From Alphaproteobacteria bacterium (GTDB taxonomy: Bacteria > Pseudomonadota > Alphaproteobacteria > Sphingomonadales > Sphingomonadaceae): DNA of 55,925 nt. The notes below the pieces were generated by a model, which was not told the origin of the DNA, searched no databases, and saw only the letters and a program-made list of their open reading frames with translations. The translations under genes and the position numbers were made by a program. Positions 30,272 through 41,860 of this stretch are shown here, piece by piece; position 1 is the stretch's first letter; each line of letters starts with the position of its first letter. The stretch covers positions 1 to 55,925 of the forward strand of contig JAFAZW010000028.1 of assembly GCA_019239415.1 (NCBI GenBank). Direction: 5' to 3'.

Positions 30272-30970
30272 TCAGTGCGGGCTGCGGGCTTGCAGGAACG
30301 CCAGTCCCGCCTCCGTTCCTTTGGTAAGGGCGGCCTTGAGGATCGGCGTGACGATCTCGCCCTGACGCGCGCTCCGCTGCTGCGCATATTCCGCGGCGAC
30401 GGCGTTGCACTTCCGGCCGAGCGGACTGGCGTAGAAGAGCTCCTCCTGCCGACGATCCTCCGCCGTGGCGGACGCCTCGGCCGCCGCGACAGCGCGCGTG
30501 AGCGCCTGGACCACCGTCTCGCCCGGGCGGGCCACCAACGCCATGCGCGCCATCCGCTGCGGGTACGGGCGGCGGAGGTAGGCGGCGAAGCCGGCCCGCT
30601 CGCTCGCCGTCAGCCGGGCCGCGAAGAAGGCGACGGCGTCGGCGTGCAGGGCCGCCATCATCCCCGGCAGCTCCGCCAGCGCCGCCCTGCGTGTGGCGTC
30701 GAGAGTCGCATCCGAAAGACCGGGGAAGTCGCGCTCCATCGCCTGCCACTCGGGATCCTTCTCGCGCTTGGTGCGCAGGACCACATCGACCCCCTGCTCG
30801 ATCATCGCGTGCATCACGGACGCCGGAAGCAGCGACTCGGCAATGGTGCGAAGATCGGCGTCCGCCGCGACGACCGGCGGAGCGGGAGCCGGAGCAGGAA
30901 GCGCGGCAAGGGCCGGAGCCGCCGCAGCAGCGATGCAGATGGCCGCTGCGGCGCCTGCCAAACCACGCAT
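30272..30970 (-). CDS. Secreted hypothetical protein, DUF2059-like
   Basis: The preferred start is ATG 30970 (MRGLAG), preceded by GGGGGAGAGAAGA; ATG 30988 is an alternative. The 232-residue product has a signal peptide (GAAAAICIAAAAAPALAALP) and a Pro/Ala segment. A helical domain with AFFAARLTASERAGFAAYL and ELFYASPLGRKCNAVAAEY resembles the aromatic-glycine patterns of DUF2059 periplasmic proteins. The family assignment is tentative and the function unknown. It is convergent with proC. Confidence 0.6.
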   Translation of the reverse strand: MRGLAGAAAAICIAAAAAPALAALPAPAPAPPVVAADADLRTIAESLLPASVMHAMIEQGVDVVLRTKREKDPEWQAMERDFPGLSDATLDATRRAALAELPGMMAALHADAVAFFAARLTASERAGFAAYLRRPYPQRMARMALVARPGETVVQALTRAVAAAEASATAEDRRQEELFYASPLGRKCNAVAAEYAQQRSARQGEIVTPILKAALTKGTEAGLAFLQARSPH

Positions 30971-31031
30971 TCTTCTCTCCCCCGTCATCGCCCCCGGAAG
31001 GCTATCAGCCTGGACGGCGGGGGGAAAGGGA

Positions 31032-33728
<2,697 letters not shown>

Positions 33729-33815
33729 GCGGCGGCTCCGGCGAACGGGACGAAAGGGAGGAACGGGACGAAAGGGATGAAAGCGATACGATTTCGCGGG
33801 GGGTCCCCCGCCCCG

Positions 33816-36161
33816 TCAGCCCTCGATCCGCGAGAAATCGGCGACCAGGTGCACGGCGTCGCGCATCCGCGCGAGGAGGGCGAGGCGGGCTTCGCGCTTG
33901 CTTTGGTCGGGGTCATTCACCGTCACCTTGTCGAAGAACGCATCCACCGGACCGCGGAGGGTCGCGAGCGCCGCCATCGCGCCCTCGAAATCCTCCGCCT
34001 CGACCGCCGCCCGGGCGCGCGGCTCGGCCGAATCGAGCGCGTCGATCAGCTTTTGTTCCTCATCCTCGGGGGTGTAGGAAAGTGTTTTCTGCTCCGGGGT
34101 GGAGCTATCCGTCATCCCGGCGTAAGCCGGGATCTCGTCGCGACTTGCCGCGGTGCTTTCACTCGTGGAGATCCCGGCTTTCGCCGGGATGACGGGCGAG
34201 GCTTTTGCCGGGATGGCGGGCGTGGCCCACCCCTCCTTCCTGAGGATGTTCGCCGCCCTTTTGTACCCCGCGAGCAGGTCGGCGCCCTCCGCCGTCTCGA
34301 CGAACGCCTGCAGCGCCCGCACCCGCGCGAGCAGGCGGACGAGATCGTCCTCCCCGCCCAATGCGAACACCGCGTCGATCAGGTCGTGCCGGACCCCGGC
34401 CTCGCGCTGCTGGACCTTGAGGCGGTCGGCGAGGAACTCGGTGATCTCGGCGGCAAATTCGGCGTCGCTTCTCCTGCGATACGTCACCTCCTCAAGCGGC
34501 GCGTCCGTCCGCAGAGTCAGTCCGGCGAAAAACGCCACCAGAGAAGCGAGCTCCAATCGAAGATTCGAAGATTGAAGCAATGCCAAAGTCGCCAAGCCGG
34601 AACGACGCAGAGCGAAGGGATCCTTCGATCCGCTCGGCTTGAGATCGAAACGGAAGAACGAGAGCAGCGTATCCAGCTTGTCCGCCAAACTCACCGCCAC
34701 CGTCACCGGCGCGGTGGGGACCTCATCCCCCTGCCCGACCGGCTTGTAATGGTCGCGGATCGCGTCGGCCACTTCGTCGGGCTCGCCTTGGGCGCGGGCG
34801 AGGTAGCCGCCGATGACGCCCTGCAATTCGGGGAACTCGCCGACCATGCCGGTGACGAGGTCCGCCTTGGCGAGGCGGGCGGCGCGTTCGGCGAGGGCGG
34901 CGAGGTCTTGCTCCTCCCCGGCACGGGGAGGGGGACCGCGCCCGTCAGGGCGTGGTGGAGGGGGCCCCGCGTCCGGTCCGGCGGAGAGGCGGGCCCCCTC
35001 CACCGGCTTCGCCGGTCCCCCTCCCCGTTCCGGGGAGGAGCGTATGATCGCCTCCTCCACGAGCCAGCGCGCCAGCTTGGCGACGCGCTCGACCTTGTCG
35101 GCGACGGTGCCGAGCTTTTCGTGGAAGACGATCTGCGACAGCTTCTTCGCCTGGTCCTCGAGCGGGATCCTGAGGTCCTGCTCCCAGAAGAACTTGGCGT
35201 CGGCGAGGCGCGCGGAGAGGACGCGTTCGTTGCCGGCAATGATGGCCGCGCCGCCGTCAGCGGGTTCGATGTTGGCGGTGCAGACAAAGTTCGATGCGAG
35301 CTTCCCACCCGCCTGCGTCAGCGCGAAATACTTCTGGTTCGTCCGCATGGTGAGCTGGATCACCTCGGGCGGCACGCCGAGGTAGGCGGGATCGAAGCTG
35401 CCGAGCAGCGGCACCGGCCATTCGGTGAGGCCCGCATTCTCCGCGACCAGCGCCTCGTCCTCGACCAGCGCCAGGCCGGCGGCTTCGGCGACGGCGCGGG
35501 CGCCGTCGCGGACCAGGCGGCGGCGCTCCTCCTGGTCGACGATGACGTGGCAGGCGTGGAGCTTCTCGACATAGTCGTTGGCGCTGCCGATGGTGATCGC
35601 GCCGGGATGGTGGAAGCGGTGGCCGACGGTGGCGGCGCCGGAGCGGATGCCGGCGATCTCGAACTCGACGATCTGCTCGCCGAAGAGGGCGACGATGCCC
35701 TGAAGGGGCCGGACCCAGCGCAGGCTCTCGGTCGAAGCCGAGGCCTCGCCCCAGCGCATCGACTTGGGCCAGGGAAAGGCGCGGACGATGGCGGGGATGG
35801 CTTCGGCGAGGACCGCGGCGGCGGGACGGCCGGGCTTCTCGACCACGGCGAACAGGACGCCGTCGCGCTCCTCCAAGTCATCGCGGCTGAGACCGGTCTT
35901 GCGGAGGAAACCGTCGAGCGCCTGCGGCGGCGCCGACGCGCGCGGACCCTTGGTCTCCTCGCGGACGGCCGCGGTCTCGGCGGGCAGGCCGCGCGCGATG
36001 AGCGCGAGCCGGCGCGGCGTCGCATAGGCTTCGAGCGCCCCGGCCGTCAGCCCCGCCTTGCCCAGCTCCGCCTCGAACAGCCGCGCCAAATCCGCCCGCG
36101 CCTTGTCCTGCATCCGCGCCGGAATTTCCTCGGAGAGAAGCTCGAGGAGGAAGTCAGTCAC
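33816..36161 (-). CDS. glyS: Glycyl-tRNA synthetase beta subunit with two in-frame repeat insertions
   Basis: The start is GTG 36161 (VTDFLLELLSEEIPAR), preceded by GGGAGAGGGG. The 781-residue protein is about 90 residues longer than usual. Family signs include the N-terminal ELLSEEIPARMQ, TPRRLALIARGLP, LTEWPVPLLGSFDPAYLGVP, NQKYFALT, and AKADLVTGMVGEFPELQGVI. Two extra segments are read-through palindromic repeats: one encoded by 34911-35040 (contains GPPPPRPDGRGPPPRAGEE) and one by 34112-34217 (contains SPVIPAKAGISTSES and DEIPAYAGMTDSS). Both keep the frame. The beta subunit binds tRNA and is essential with GlyQ, so the insertions must be tolerated, probably as surface loops. Confidence 0.93.
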   Translation of the reverse strand: MTDFLLELLSEEIPARMQDKARADLARLFEAELGKAGLTAGALEAYATPRRLALIARGLPAETAAVREETKGPRASAPPQALDGFLRKTGLSRDDLEERDGVLFAVVEKPGRPAAAVLAEAIPAIVRAFPWPKSMRWGEASASTESLRWVRPLQGIVALFGEQIVEFEIAGIRSGAATVGHRFHHPGAITIGSANDYVEKLHACHVIVDQEERRRLVRDGARAVAEAAGLALVEDEALVAENAGLTEWPVPLLGSFDPAYLGVPPEVIQLTMRTNQKYFALTQAGGKLASNFVCTANIEPADGGAAIIAGNERVLSARLADAKFFWEQDLRIPLEDQAKKLSQIVFHEKLGTVADKVERVAKLARWLVEEAIIRSSPERGGGPAKPVEGARLSAGPDAGPPPPRPDGRGPPPRAGEEQDLAALAERAARLAKADLVTGMVGEFPELQGVIGGYLARAQGEPDEVADAIRDHYKPVGQGDEVPTAPVTVAVSLADKLDTLLSFFRFDLKPSGSKDPFALRRSGLATLALLQSSNLRLELASLVAFFAGLTLRTDAPLEEVTYRRRSDAEFAAEITEFLADRLKVQQREAGVRHDLIDAVFALGGEDDLVRLLARVRALQAFVETAEGADLLAGYKRAANILRKEGWATPAIPAKASPVIPAKAGISTSESTAASRDEIPAYAGMTDSSTPEQKTLSYTPEDEEQKLIDALDSAEPRARAAVEAEDFEGAMAALATLRGPVDAFFDKVTVNDPDQSKREARLALLARMRDAVHLVADFSRIEG
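34112..34217. repeat. GTCATCCCGGC-family palindrome inside glyS
   Basis: Arms GTCATCCCGGCGTAAGCCGG and GATCCCGGCTTTCGCCGGGA, the same family as the intergenic copies at 5236, 19948, 22803 and 24533, lie within the glyS frame. The third half-arm TTTTGCCGGGATGGCGGG extends it to about 34217. Translated (minus strand) it gives an Ile/Pro/Ala-rich segment with PAKAGISTS and PAYAGMTDSS. Confidence 0.85.
34911..35040. repeat. About 130-base CTCCCCGG palindrome inside glyS
   Basis: The element runs from CTCCTCCCCGGCACGGGGAG to CCCCGTTCCGGGGAGGAGCG. Inside are GACCGCGCCCGTCAGGGCGT and paired GGTGGAGGGGGCCC / GGGCCCCCTCCACC. Nearly the same sequence is inside truB at 47620-47750. Outer and inner arms are inverted, so the DNA and mRNA can fold into a long cruciform-like stem. 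Confidence 0.9.
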
Positions 36162-36162
36162 A

Positions 36163-36304
36163 GCCCCTCTCCCATTTCGGGAGAGGGAGGGGCCCATTGC
36201 GCCAGCAATGGGAGGGTGAGGGAACGAGCGGTTGAGGACAGACCCTCACCCTCCCACGCCTTCGGCGCGGGCCCCTCCCTCTCCCGTAAAGGGAGAGGGG
36301 TTGA
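36163..36304. repeat. Large palindrome between glyQ and glyS
   Basis: CCCCTCTCCC, GGGAGAGGGAGGGGCCC and GGGAGGGTGAGGG on the left mirror CCCTCACCCTCCCA, GGGCCCCTCCCTCTCCC and GGGAGAGGGG on the right, with about 20 unpaired central bases. The element occupies almost all of the glyQ-glyS gap, and its left end supplies the GGGAGAGGGG that serves as the glyS ribosome binding site. Confidence 0.85.
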
Positions 36305-36315
36305 TCCAGTCGCAC

Positions 36316-37188
36316 TCACGCCGCCCATCCGTTCTTTTGCATCCAGCTCTCGCAGGCGCCTTTGGCGAGGTCGCGGACACGGCCTATGTAGGCCTGGCGC
36401 TCCGCCACCGAGATGACGCCGCGGGCCTGGAGGGTGTTGAAGATGTGGCTGGCCTTGATCGCCTGGTCGTAGGCGGGAAGGGGCAAGGCGGCGGCGATGC
36501 AGCGGGCATTCTCCTCGGACGCGTCCTTGAACCAGCGCAGCAGCGTGTCGGTGTCGGCCTGCTCGAAATTGTACGCGCTGAACTCGCGCTCGTTCTCGAG
36601 GAAGACCTCGCCGTAGGTCACGCCGTCATCGTTGAAGCGGAGGTCGTAGACGTTGTCGACGCCCTGGATGTACATGGCGAGGCGCTCGAGGCCGTAGGTC
36701 AGCTCGCCCGCGACCGGCTTGCAATCGTAGCCGCCGACCTGCTGGAAATAGGTGAACTGGGTCACCTCCATGCCGTCGCACCACACTTCCCAGCCGAGGC
36801 CCCAGGCGCCGAGCGTCGGGCTCTCCCAATCGTCCTCGACGAAGCGGATGTCGTGGAGGGTGACGTCGATGCCGATCGCCGCGAGGCTGCCGAGATAGAG
36901 CGCCTGGAGGTCCGGCGGGCTCGGCTTCAGGATCACCTGATATTGGTAATAATGGCCGAGCCGGTTCGGATTCTCGCCGTAGCGGCCGTCGGTCGGGCGG
37001 CGGCAGGGCTGGACGTAGGCCGCCTTCCACGGCTGCGGGCCGAGCGAGCGCAGCGCCGTCGCGGGGTGGAATGTGCCCGCGCCCATCTCCATGTCGTAGG
37101 GCTGGAGGATGACGCAGCCCTGGCGGCTCCAATAATCGTGGAGGGTGAGGATCAGGCGCTGGAAGCTGAGCGGCGTCGGATCGGGCAT
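36316..37188 (-). CDS. glyQ: Glycyl-tRNA synthetase alpha subunit
   Basis: A 290-residue class II synthetase alpha subunit from ATG 37188 ([12 protein letters not shown]). It shows the family core [60 protein letters not shown], and [18 protein letters not shown] with motif 3 arginine. It forms the aminoacylating alpha2 core of the alpha2beta2 enzyme. glyS follows 154 bases downstream across a palindromic repeat, so the two probably share a transcript. Confidence 0.97.
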   Translation of the reverse strand: MPDPTPLSFQRLILTLHDYWSRQGCVILQPYDMEMGAGTFHPATALRSLGPQPWKAAYVQPCRRPTDGRYGENPNRLGHYYQYQVILKPSPPDLQALYLGSLAAIGIDVTLHDIRFVEDDWESPTLGAWGLGWEVWCDGMEVTQFTYFQQVGGYDCKPVAGELTYGLERLAMYIQGVDNVYDLRFNDDGVTYGEVFLENEREFSAYNFEQADTDTLLRWFKDASEENARCIAAALPLPAYDQAIKASHIFNTLQARGVISVAERQAYIGRVRDLAKGACESWMQKNGWAA

Positions 37189-37296
37189 CGTCTCGAAACC
37201 AAAGGGGCGGGAGCGCGGCTTTCGCGGGTGCAACAAAGGGTCGCGCCGCTTTGGCGCATGGGGCTAAGAGAGGCAAGAGAGGTCGAGGAGAGGCGC

Positions 37297-38211
37297 ATGC
37301 GGTTGAAGACCTGGTTCGGACGGATCGCCGGCGCGGTGGCGGCGCTGGGGCTGGTGGGCGCGGCGCCGCCGCCGGCGCCCCTCGCCCATGTCGCGGCGCC
37401 GGCGCGGGCGCATCCGGGGCTGTGGAAGCTCCAGGACAGGGACACGATCGTCTACCTGTTCGGCACGATCCACGCGCTGCCGGACAATCTCGCGTGGCGC
37501 ACGCCGGCCTTCGACAGGGCCTTCGCCTCGGCCGGTGAATTCCGGATCGAGGTCGGCAATATCGACGACCAGCAGGCGGTGGCGGGGGCGCTGATGAAGG
37601 CCGGCCTCGCCGAGGGGCTCCCGCCGATCCTCGAACGCGTGCCGCCGGAGAAGCGCGCCGCGCTCAAGTCGGCGATCGACGAGAGCGGCTTCCCCGCGGC
37701 CGGCTTCGACCGGATGAAGAGCTGGATGGCTGCGCTCGTGCTGCTGACCGTCGAGTTCCGGCGGATCGGTCTCAGCCCCGAGCAGGGGGCGGAGCGCAAG
37801 CTCGTCGCCGAGTGGAAGGCGAAGGGGAAGAGCGTCGACGGGTTCGAGACGGCGGCCGAGCAGTTCGGCTTCCTCGACGGCCTGTCGCCGCAGGCGCAGA
37901 GCGCCTTCCTCGCCGCCGCCGCCGACACGCCCGGCGCGGCCAAGGCGCAGTTCGCGGCGATGCTGAAGGCGTGGCAGGCGGGCGACGTCGCCGCCATCGC
38001 CCGCACCTTCGACGACGAGACGACGATGTCGCCCGAGCTGCGCCGGGTGCTGATGAAAGAGCGCAACGCGCGCTGGGCGCGCTGGCTAGCGGCGCGGATG
38101 GCGAAGCCGGGCATCGTCTTCGTCGCGGTCGGCGCCGGCCACCTGGCGGGGCCGGATTCGGTCCTGGCGATGCTGGCGGCGAAGGGCCTGAAGCCGGTGC
38201 GGGTGCAATAG
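37297..38211 (+). CDS. TraB/GumN family protein, secreted
   Basis: The chosen start is ATG 37297, after GGAGAGG; the frame upstream is shadow. The 304-residue protein has a signal peptide (IAGAVAALGLVGAAPPPAP) and a TraB/GumN domain. The first conserved block is YLFGTIHALPDNLAW with the GTxH motif; a final VAVGAGHLAGPDSVLAML carries the GxGHLxG motif. The family is related to Tiki-type metalloproteases and was named from the GumN xanthan cluster protein; activity in bacteria is poorly defined. It lies 2 bases upstream of hemF. Confidence 0.88.
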   Translation: MRLKTWFGRIAGAVAALGLVGAAPPPAPLAHVAAPARAHPGLWKLQDRDTIVYLFGTIHALPDNLAWRTPAFDRAFASAGEFRIEVGNIDDQQAVAGALMKAGLAEGLPPILERVPPEKRAALKSAIDESGFPAAGFDRMKSWMAALVLLTVEFRRIGLSPEQGAERKLVAEWKAKGKSVDGFETAAEQFGFLDGLSPQAQSAFLAAAADTPGAAKAQFAAMLKAWQAGDVAAIARTFDDETTMSPELRRVLMKERNARWARWLAARMAKPGIVFVAVGAGHLAGPDSVLAMLAAKGLKPVRVQ

Positions 38212-38213
38212 GC

Positions 38214-39056
38214 ATGGAGCCGCTCGATCCACAGCAGCAGGCCGCCCGCGCCTGGTTCGAAGGCCTGCGCGACCGCATCTGCGCCGCGTTCGAGGCGATC
38301 GAACGCGAGGCGGGCAGCGACGCGCGCTTCGAATACCAGCCCTGGGACCGCGACGATGCCGGCGGCGAGACCGGCGGCGGCGGCGTCCGCGGCCTCATGA
38401 AGGGCGCCGTGTTCGAGAAGGTCGGCGTCAACGTCTCGACGGTCGGCGGGCGCTTCTCCCCCGAATTCGCCAGGACCATCCACGGCGCCGGCGAGGATCC
38501 GCGCTTCTTCGCCACCGGCATCAGCCTCGTCGCCCATATGGCCAATCCGCACGTGCCGGCGGTGCACATGAACACCCGTTTCCTGTGCACCACGAAACGC
38601 TGGTTCGGCGGCGGGGCGGACCTCAACCCGCCCATTCCCTACGAGGAGGACACGGCCGACTTCCACGCGCGGCTGCGCGCCGCCTGCGCCGCCCACGACC
38701 AGACCTTCTACGACCGGTTCAGCAAGTGGGCGGACGACTATTTCTACATTCCCCACCGCGGCGTCCACCGCGGCGTCGGCGGCATCTTCTACGACCATCT
38801 CGAAGGGCCGTTCGAGGCGAGCTTCGCCTTCACCCGCGAGGTCGGCGAGGCCTTTCTCGACGTCTTCCCGAAGCTGGTGCGGCGGCGGATGGGCACGCCC
38901 TTCACCGAGGCGGACAAGGCGCGCCAGCTCGCATGGCGGGGCCGCTACGCCGAGTTCAACCTGATCTACGACCGCGGCACCTTGTTCGGCCTCAGGACCG
39001 GCGGCAATGTCGATGCGATCCTGATGAGCCTGCCGCCGGTCGCGACCTGGGGCTAG
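38214..39056 (+). CDS. hemF: Coproporphyrinogen III oxidase, oxygen-dependent
   Basis: A 280-residue HemF starting at ATG 38214, two bases after the preceding stop. Family blocks are GGGGVRGLMKGAVFEKVGVN, NPHVPAVHMNTRFL, WFGGGADLNPPIPYEEDTAD, YFYIPHRGVHRGVGGIFYD and EFNLIYDRGTLFGLRTGGN. It decarboxylates coproporphyrinogen III using O2, without Fe-S clusters, in heme synthesis. Its presence indicates aerobic heme production. Confidence 0.97.
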   Translation: MEPLDPQQQAARAWFEGLRDRICAAFEAIEREAGSDARFEYQPWDRDDAGGETGGGGVRGLMKGAVFEKVGVNVSTVGGRFSPEFARTIHGAGEDPRFFATGISLVAHMANPHVPAVHMNTRFLCTTKRWFGGGADLNPPIPYEEDTADFHARLRAACAAHDQTFYDRFSKWADDYFYIPHRGVHRGVGGIFYDHLEGPFEASFAFTREVGEAFLDVFPKLVRRRMGTPFTEADKARQLAWRGRYAEFNLIYDRGTLFGLRTGGNVDAILMSLPPVATWG

Positions 39057-39083
39057 GCGGGGCAACGCGAGGAGACGGAAACC

Positions 39084-39749
39084 ATGCGTACGATCCGGGG
39101 CGCCGCCTTCCTCTCCCTCGACGGCGTCATGCAGGCGCCCGGCGGCCCGACCGAGGATCCGACCGGCGGCTTCGCCCATGGCGGCTGGCTCGCCCCGATC
39201 TTCGACGAGGCGGTCGGGCGGCGGATCGACCAGCTGTTCGGCGGCGATTTCGACCTGCTGCTCGGCCGCCGCACGTACGACATCTTCGCCGCCTATTGGC
39301 CGTTCGCGCCCGACGCGCAGGCCGCGATCCGCGACCCGTTCGACCATGCCACCAAATATGTCCTGACCAGCGGGAACCGCGCGCTCGCCTGGCGCAACAG
39401 CGAGCGCGTCGCCGGCATGGACGATATCGCCAGGGTCAAGCGGACGCCAGGCCCCGATCTCGTCATCCAGGGCTCCTCGACCCTCTATCCGCAGCTGCTC
39501 GCCGCCGGCCTCCTCGACACGCTCACGCTGATGGTCTTCCCGGTCGTGCTCGGCGCCGGCAAGCGGCTGTTCGGCGACGGCACGCCGCCGCGCATGCTCG
39601 ACATGATCGAGCAAGAGGTGACGCCGGCCGGCACCGTCATCGCCACCTACCGGCCCGGCGGCGCCGTCGGCACCGGCAGCTTCGCGCACCCCGAGCCCAG
39701 CCCGGCCGAGGTCGAGCGGCAGCAGCGGATCGCCGACGGGCGCTGGTGA
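39084..39749 (+). CDS. RibD C-terminal / dihydrofolate-reductase-like protein
   Basis: A 221-residue RibD_C (DHFR-like) fold protein: SLDGVMQAPGGPTEDPTGGF at the N-terminus, LLGRRTYDIFAAYWPF, and GPDLVIQGSSTLYPQLLAAG followed by VFPVVLGAGKRLFGDG. These are the patterns of the YyaP/YwjB-type reductase group rather than folate-specific FolA. The likely activity is NADPH-dependent reduction of an unknown substrate. It follows hemF by 27 bases. Confidence 0.87.
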   Translation: MRTIRGAAFLSLDGVMQAPGGPTEDPTGGFAHGGWLAPIFDEAVGRRIDQLFGGDFDLLLGRRTYDIFAAYWPFAPDAQAAIRDPFDHATKYVLTSGNRALAWRNSERVAGMDDIARVKRTPGPDLVIQGSSTLYPQLLAAGLLDTLTLMVFPVVLGAGKRLFGDGTPPRMLDMIEQEVTPAGTVIATYRPGGAVGTGSFAHPEPSPAEVERQQRIADGRW

Positions 39750-39803
39750 AGGGCGGCTGCGGGCTCCCCGAGCCGTCCGACGCGCGGGTGAGGCCCGGCG
39801 GCG

Positions 39804-40157
39804 CTACTCCCGCCCCGCCGGCCACCAGCCGGGCCGCGCGTCGGGCGGGCCGAACCAGCCCCAGTCGATCAGCGCCGCGATGAAGGCATGGCGGTCGTAG
39901 CCGCGGCGGGCGCGCGTCGGTTCGAGGCAGTACGAGAGGCCGCTGCCCCGCAGCTGCCGCCGCACCCGCCGCTCGGTCCTGGCGCTCACCACGAGGCCGC
40001 CCCCCGGCGAACCGAAATCGCGGACCCAGACCTCGCAGCGGAAGGGCTCCCCCGCCGCGTCGCGCACTTCCACCGGCGCGGTGACGGCGATCCCCAGATC
40101 CGCCGCCGCCTCGCGCCACGCCGCCACCAGGCGCATCTCGAGCTTCGCTTCGTCCAT
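39804..40157 (-). CDS. Hypothetical protein
   Basis: A 117-residue frame, convergent with the reductase gene, with a balanced amino-acid composition (Arg, Trp, Tyr-containing) and several beta-like stretches such as EVRDAAGEPFRCEVWVRDFG and GLVVSARTERRVRRQLRG, ending FIALIDWGWFGPPD. No family is recognised. It is a plausible small single-domain protein, but no clear Shine-Dalgarno is seen. Confidence 0.5.
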   Translation of the reverse strand: MDEAKLEMRLVAAWREAAADLGIAVTAPVEVRDAAGEPFRCEVWVRDFGSPGGGLVVSARTERRVRRQLRGSGLSYCLEPTRARRGYDRHAFIAALIDWGWFGPPDARPGWWPAGRE

Positions 40158-40233
40158 GCGGCCAGCATAGCGCCCGGCTCCGGGGCGGCCAGCGCCGGCG
40201 CTGCGCGGTCCCCTCAGGCCCGCGGCCTCCCCG

Positions 40234-41052
40234 TCACCCCGGCCGCATCCGCGCCCATTCCTGCCGTAGCCGCGCCTTCTCCGCCTCGGAGAGGTCCTCG
40301 CCCCGCGCGAGCGCCTCGAGCTAGGAGAGGAGCGACGCCAACGCCTCGTCGAGGGTCGCGCCGCGCGGCCAGCGGCCGGGCCGGCGCCCCATGCCGCTGA
40401 GGTGCCCGTGCAGGTAGAGGCTGTGGAGGATTTCGTCGACGCTGAGGTCCGGCATCGGGTCCGGCGGCGGCAAAGCGAGGCGTGAGGCGAGGTTCTGCGC
40501 GTGCTCGACCAGCGCCCATTCGAGCCGCAGCGCCCCCGCTTCCTCCGCCTCGCGCCAGCGCCGGGCGAAGCCGGGCCAGCGCCCGCGGTGCGTGTGGGCC
40601 GAGCCCTTGCTCATCCCCACCGCCGCCAGCGCCGCCTTGACGTTGCACGTCGCCTGCAGCGCCGCGAGGAAGCGATCCTCGATGCGGGGTGTCCATTGCT
40701 TCAGCCGCGCCCGCGCCACCTGCACGCGCCGGCGCGGCGCGACGGCCCGGCCCGCGGTCTCGTCGCTGTCCTCCGCGACGCGCGACCCGCCGGTCCCGCG
40801 CACCACCAGCTCCTCGCCCTCGAAATAGGTCCAGCCCGGCGCCGGCGCCCGGCTGGCGCCCGCGTCGAGCCGTGCCCGCGCCGCCGCCACCGCATCACGC
40901 ACCGCGGCGTCGAAGCCGGAATCCTCGCCGCGCGCCTTCACCACCCACGACCGCGACACCTTCGCCACCTCCGCCGCCAGCGTCTGGTTCCCGGTCTCCG
41001 CCAGCGCCCTGAGAAACCCCGCCCGGCGCCCCGCGCTCATCTTCCTGGACAC
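40234..41052 (-). pseudogene. Terminase-small-subunit/HTH-like gene interrupted by an in-frame TAG
   Basis: The start is GTG 41052, with GGGAGGCGGTGC upstream; ATG 41040 is an alternative. The protein runs 243 residues to TAG at 40323-40321. It has two helix-turn-helix-like blocks, AETGNQTLAAEVAKVSRSWV and ATCNVKAALAAVGMSKGSAH, the second being the usual pattern of phage-type terminase small subunits or transposase-like HTHs. After the TAG the same frame continues for 28 codons with well-formed protein-like sequence (LEALARGEDLSEAEKARLRQ, then EWARMRPG) to TGA at 40236-40234. This looks like a recent CAG-to-TAG change. No other phage genes are nearby. Confidence 0.6.
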
Positions 41053-41269
41053 CGCACCGCCTCCCGGATGAATAGATAGTGAACATATACACTCGCGCGG
41101 AGATGCAGGAAAGCAAGTTGTTGGACATATGTTCCGTTTAATCGGCGCAGGAGCCCGCCCGATCGCGAGGCAGCGAAGGCTACGCTCCGGAGGCAGACGA
41201 TGCCGCGGGATGAAATCGCCCCGAATTCGAGCTCCTCGGCGTGAACAGGAAATTATGGGAAAGGAGCGC

Positions 41270-41440
41270 ATGATGTCTCGACGTTTGACGATCGCTTTCC
41301 CGGGCAGACGAGATCCGATCGATCTGCTTGTGGGTCTGGCGACGCGGCCGGCGCGATCCGAGCGGGTGACATTGGTCCCCACGCCCGCGGGGCTGAAGGT
41401 AACGATCGAGCCGGTAAGGGATCCCACCGCCGGCGAATGA
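41270..41440 (+). CDS. Small hypothetical protein, 56 residues
   Basis: ATG 41270 or 41273 follows AAAGGAG at 41260-41266. The peptide MSRRLTIAFPGRRDPIDLLV continues with a basic and hydrophobic mix to EPVRDPTAGE. A longer frame with several upstream starts exists (to 41129) but lacks a ribosome binding site. There is no recognised family. Confidence 0.4.
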   Translation: MMSRRLTIAFPGRRDPIDLLVGLATRPARSERVTLVPTPAGLKVTIEPVRDPTAGE

Positions 41441-41464
41441 AGGTGCGGGGGAGATGGCCGCGAG

Positions 41465-41776
41465 CTATGACGCCTCCCCCAGCGCCACCGTCGCCAGAAA
41501 CTTTGCCATCTCCGCGCACACCGCGTTGCGCCGCCCGATGATGTGGCAGTCGCCCTCGCAGATGATCCAGACGCGGTCGAATTCGTCGACGCAGAAGTCG
41601 AGGCCGACGTCGGTCCGCATCGCCTCCTCGCCGAGCGGCGGCGCCCGCGCCGCGTCCGCCGCCATCGCGGCATAGGCTGCCGCAGGGAACAGCCGCGCCC
41701 GTTCGAACTCCGCCGCCAGCCGCGCCGCCGCCTCGCGCAGCTCCACGACGTCCGGAGGCAGCGGCGCGTCAGCCAT
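41465..41776 (-). CDS. Hypothetical protein, 103 residues
   Basis: A frame with a helical N-terminal half (VELREAAARLAAEFERARLF) and a beta-rich second half containing VGLDFCVDEFDRVWIICEGD and HIIGRRNAVCAEMAKFLATV. It is divergent from the XRE regulator at 41861. The intervening 84 bases contain ACTATAGT (about 41814-41821) in an AT-rich island. No family is recognised. Confidence 0.5.
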   Translation of the reverse strand: MADAPLPPDVVELREAAARLAAEFERARLFPAAAYAAMAADAARAPPLGEEAMRTDVGLDFCVDEFDRVWIICEGDCHIIGRRNAVCAEMAKFLATVALGEAS

Positions 41777-41860
41777 TCACCGGAAAGCGACGGGGAATCG
41801 GCGACTCGCACATACTATAGTTGATAAACTCCGGACGCCCCCGACGCCATCTCTTCGTGC

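Noticed and set aside
40234-41052. Prophage at the terminase-like gene
   Set aside because: No portal, capsid, integrase or lysis gene lies nearby and no attachment repeats were seen; a lone HTH/terminase-like gene is insufficient.
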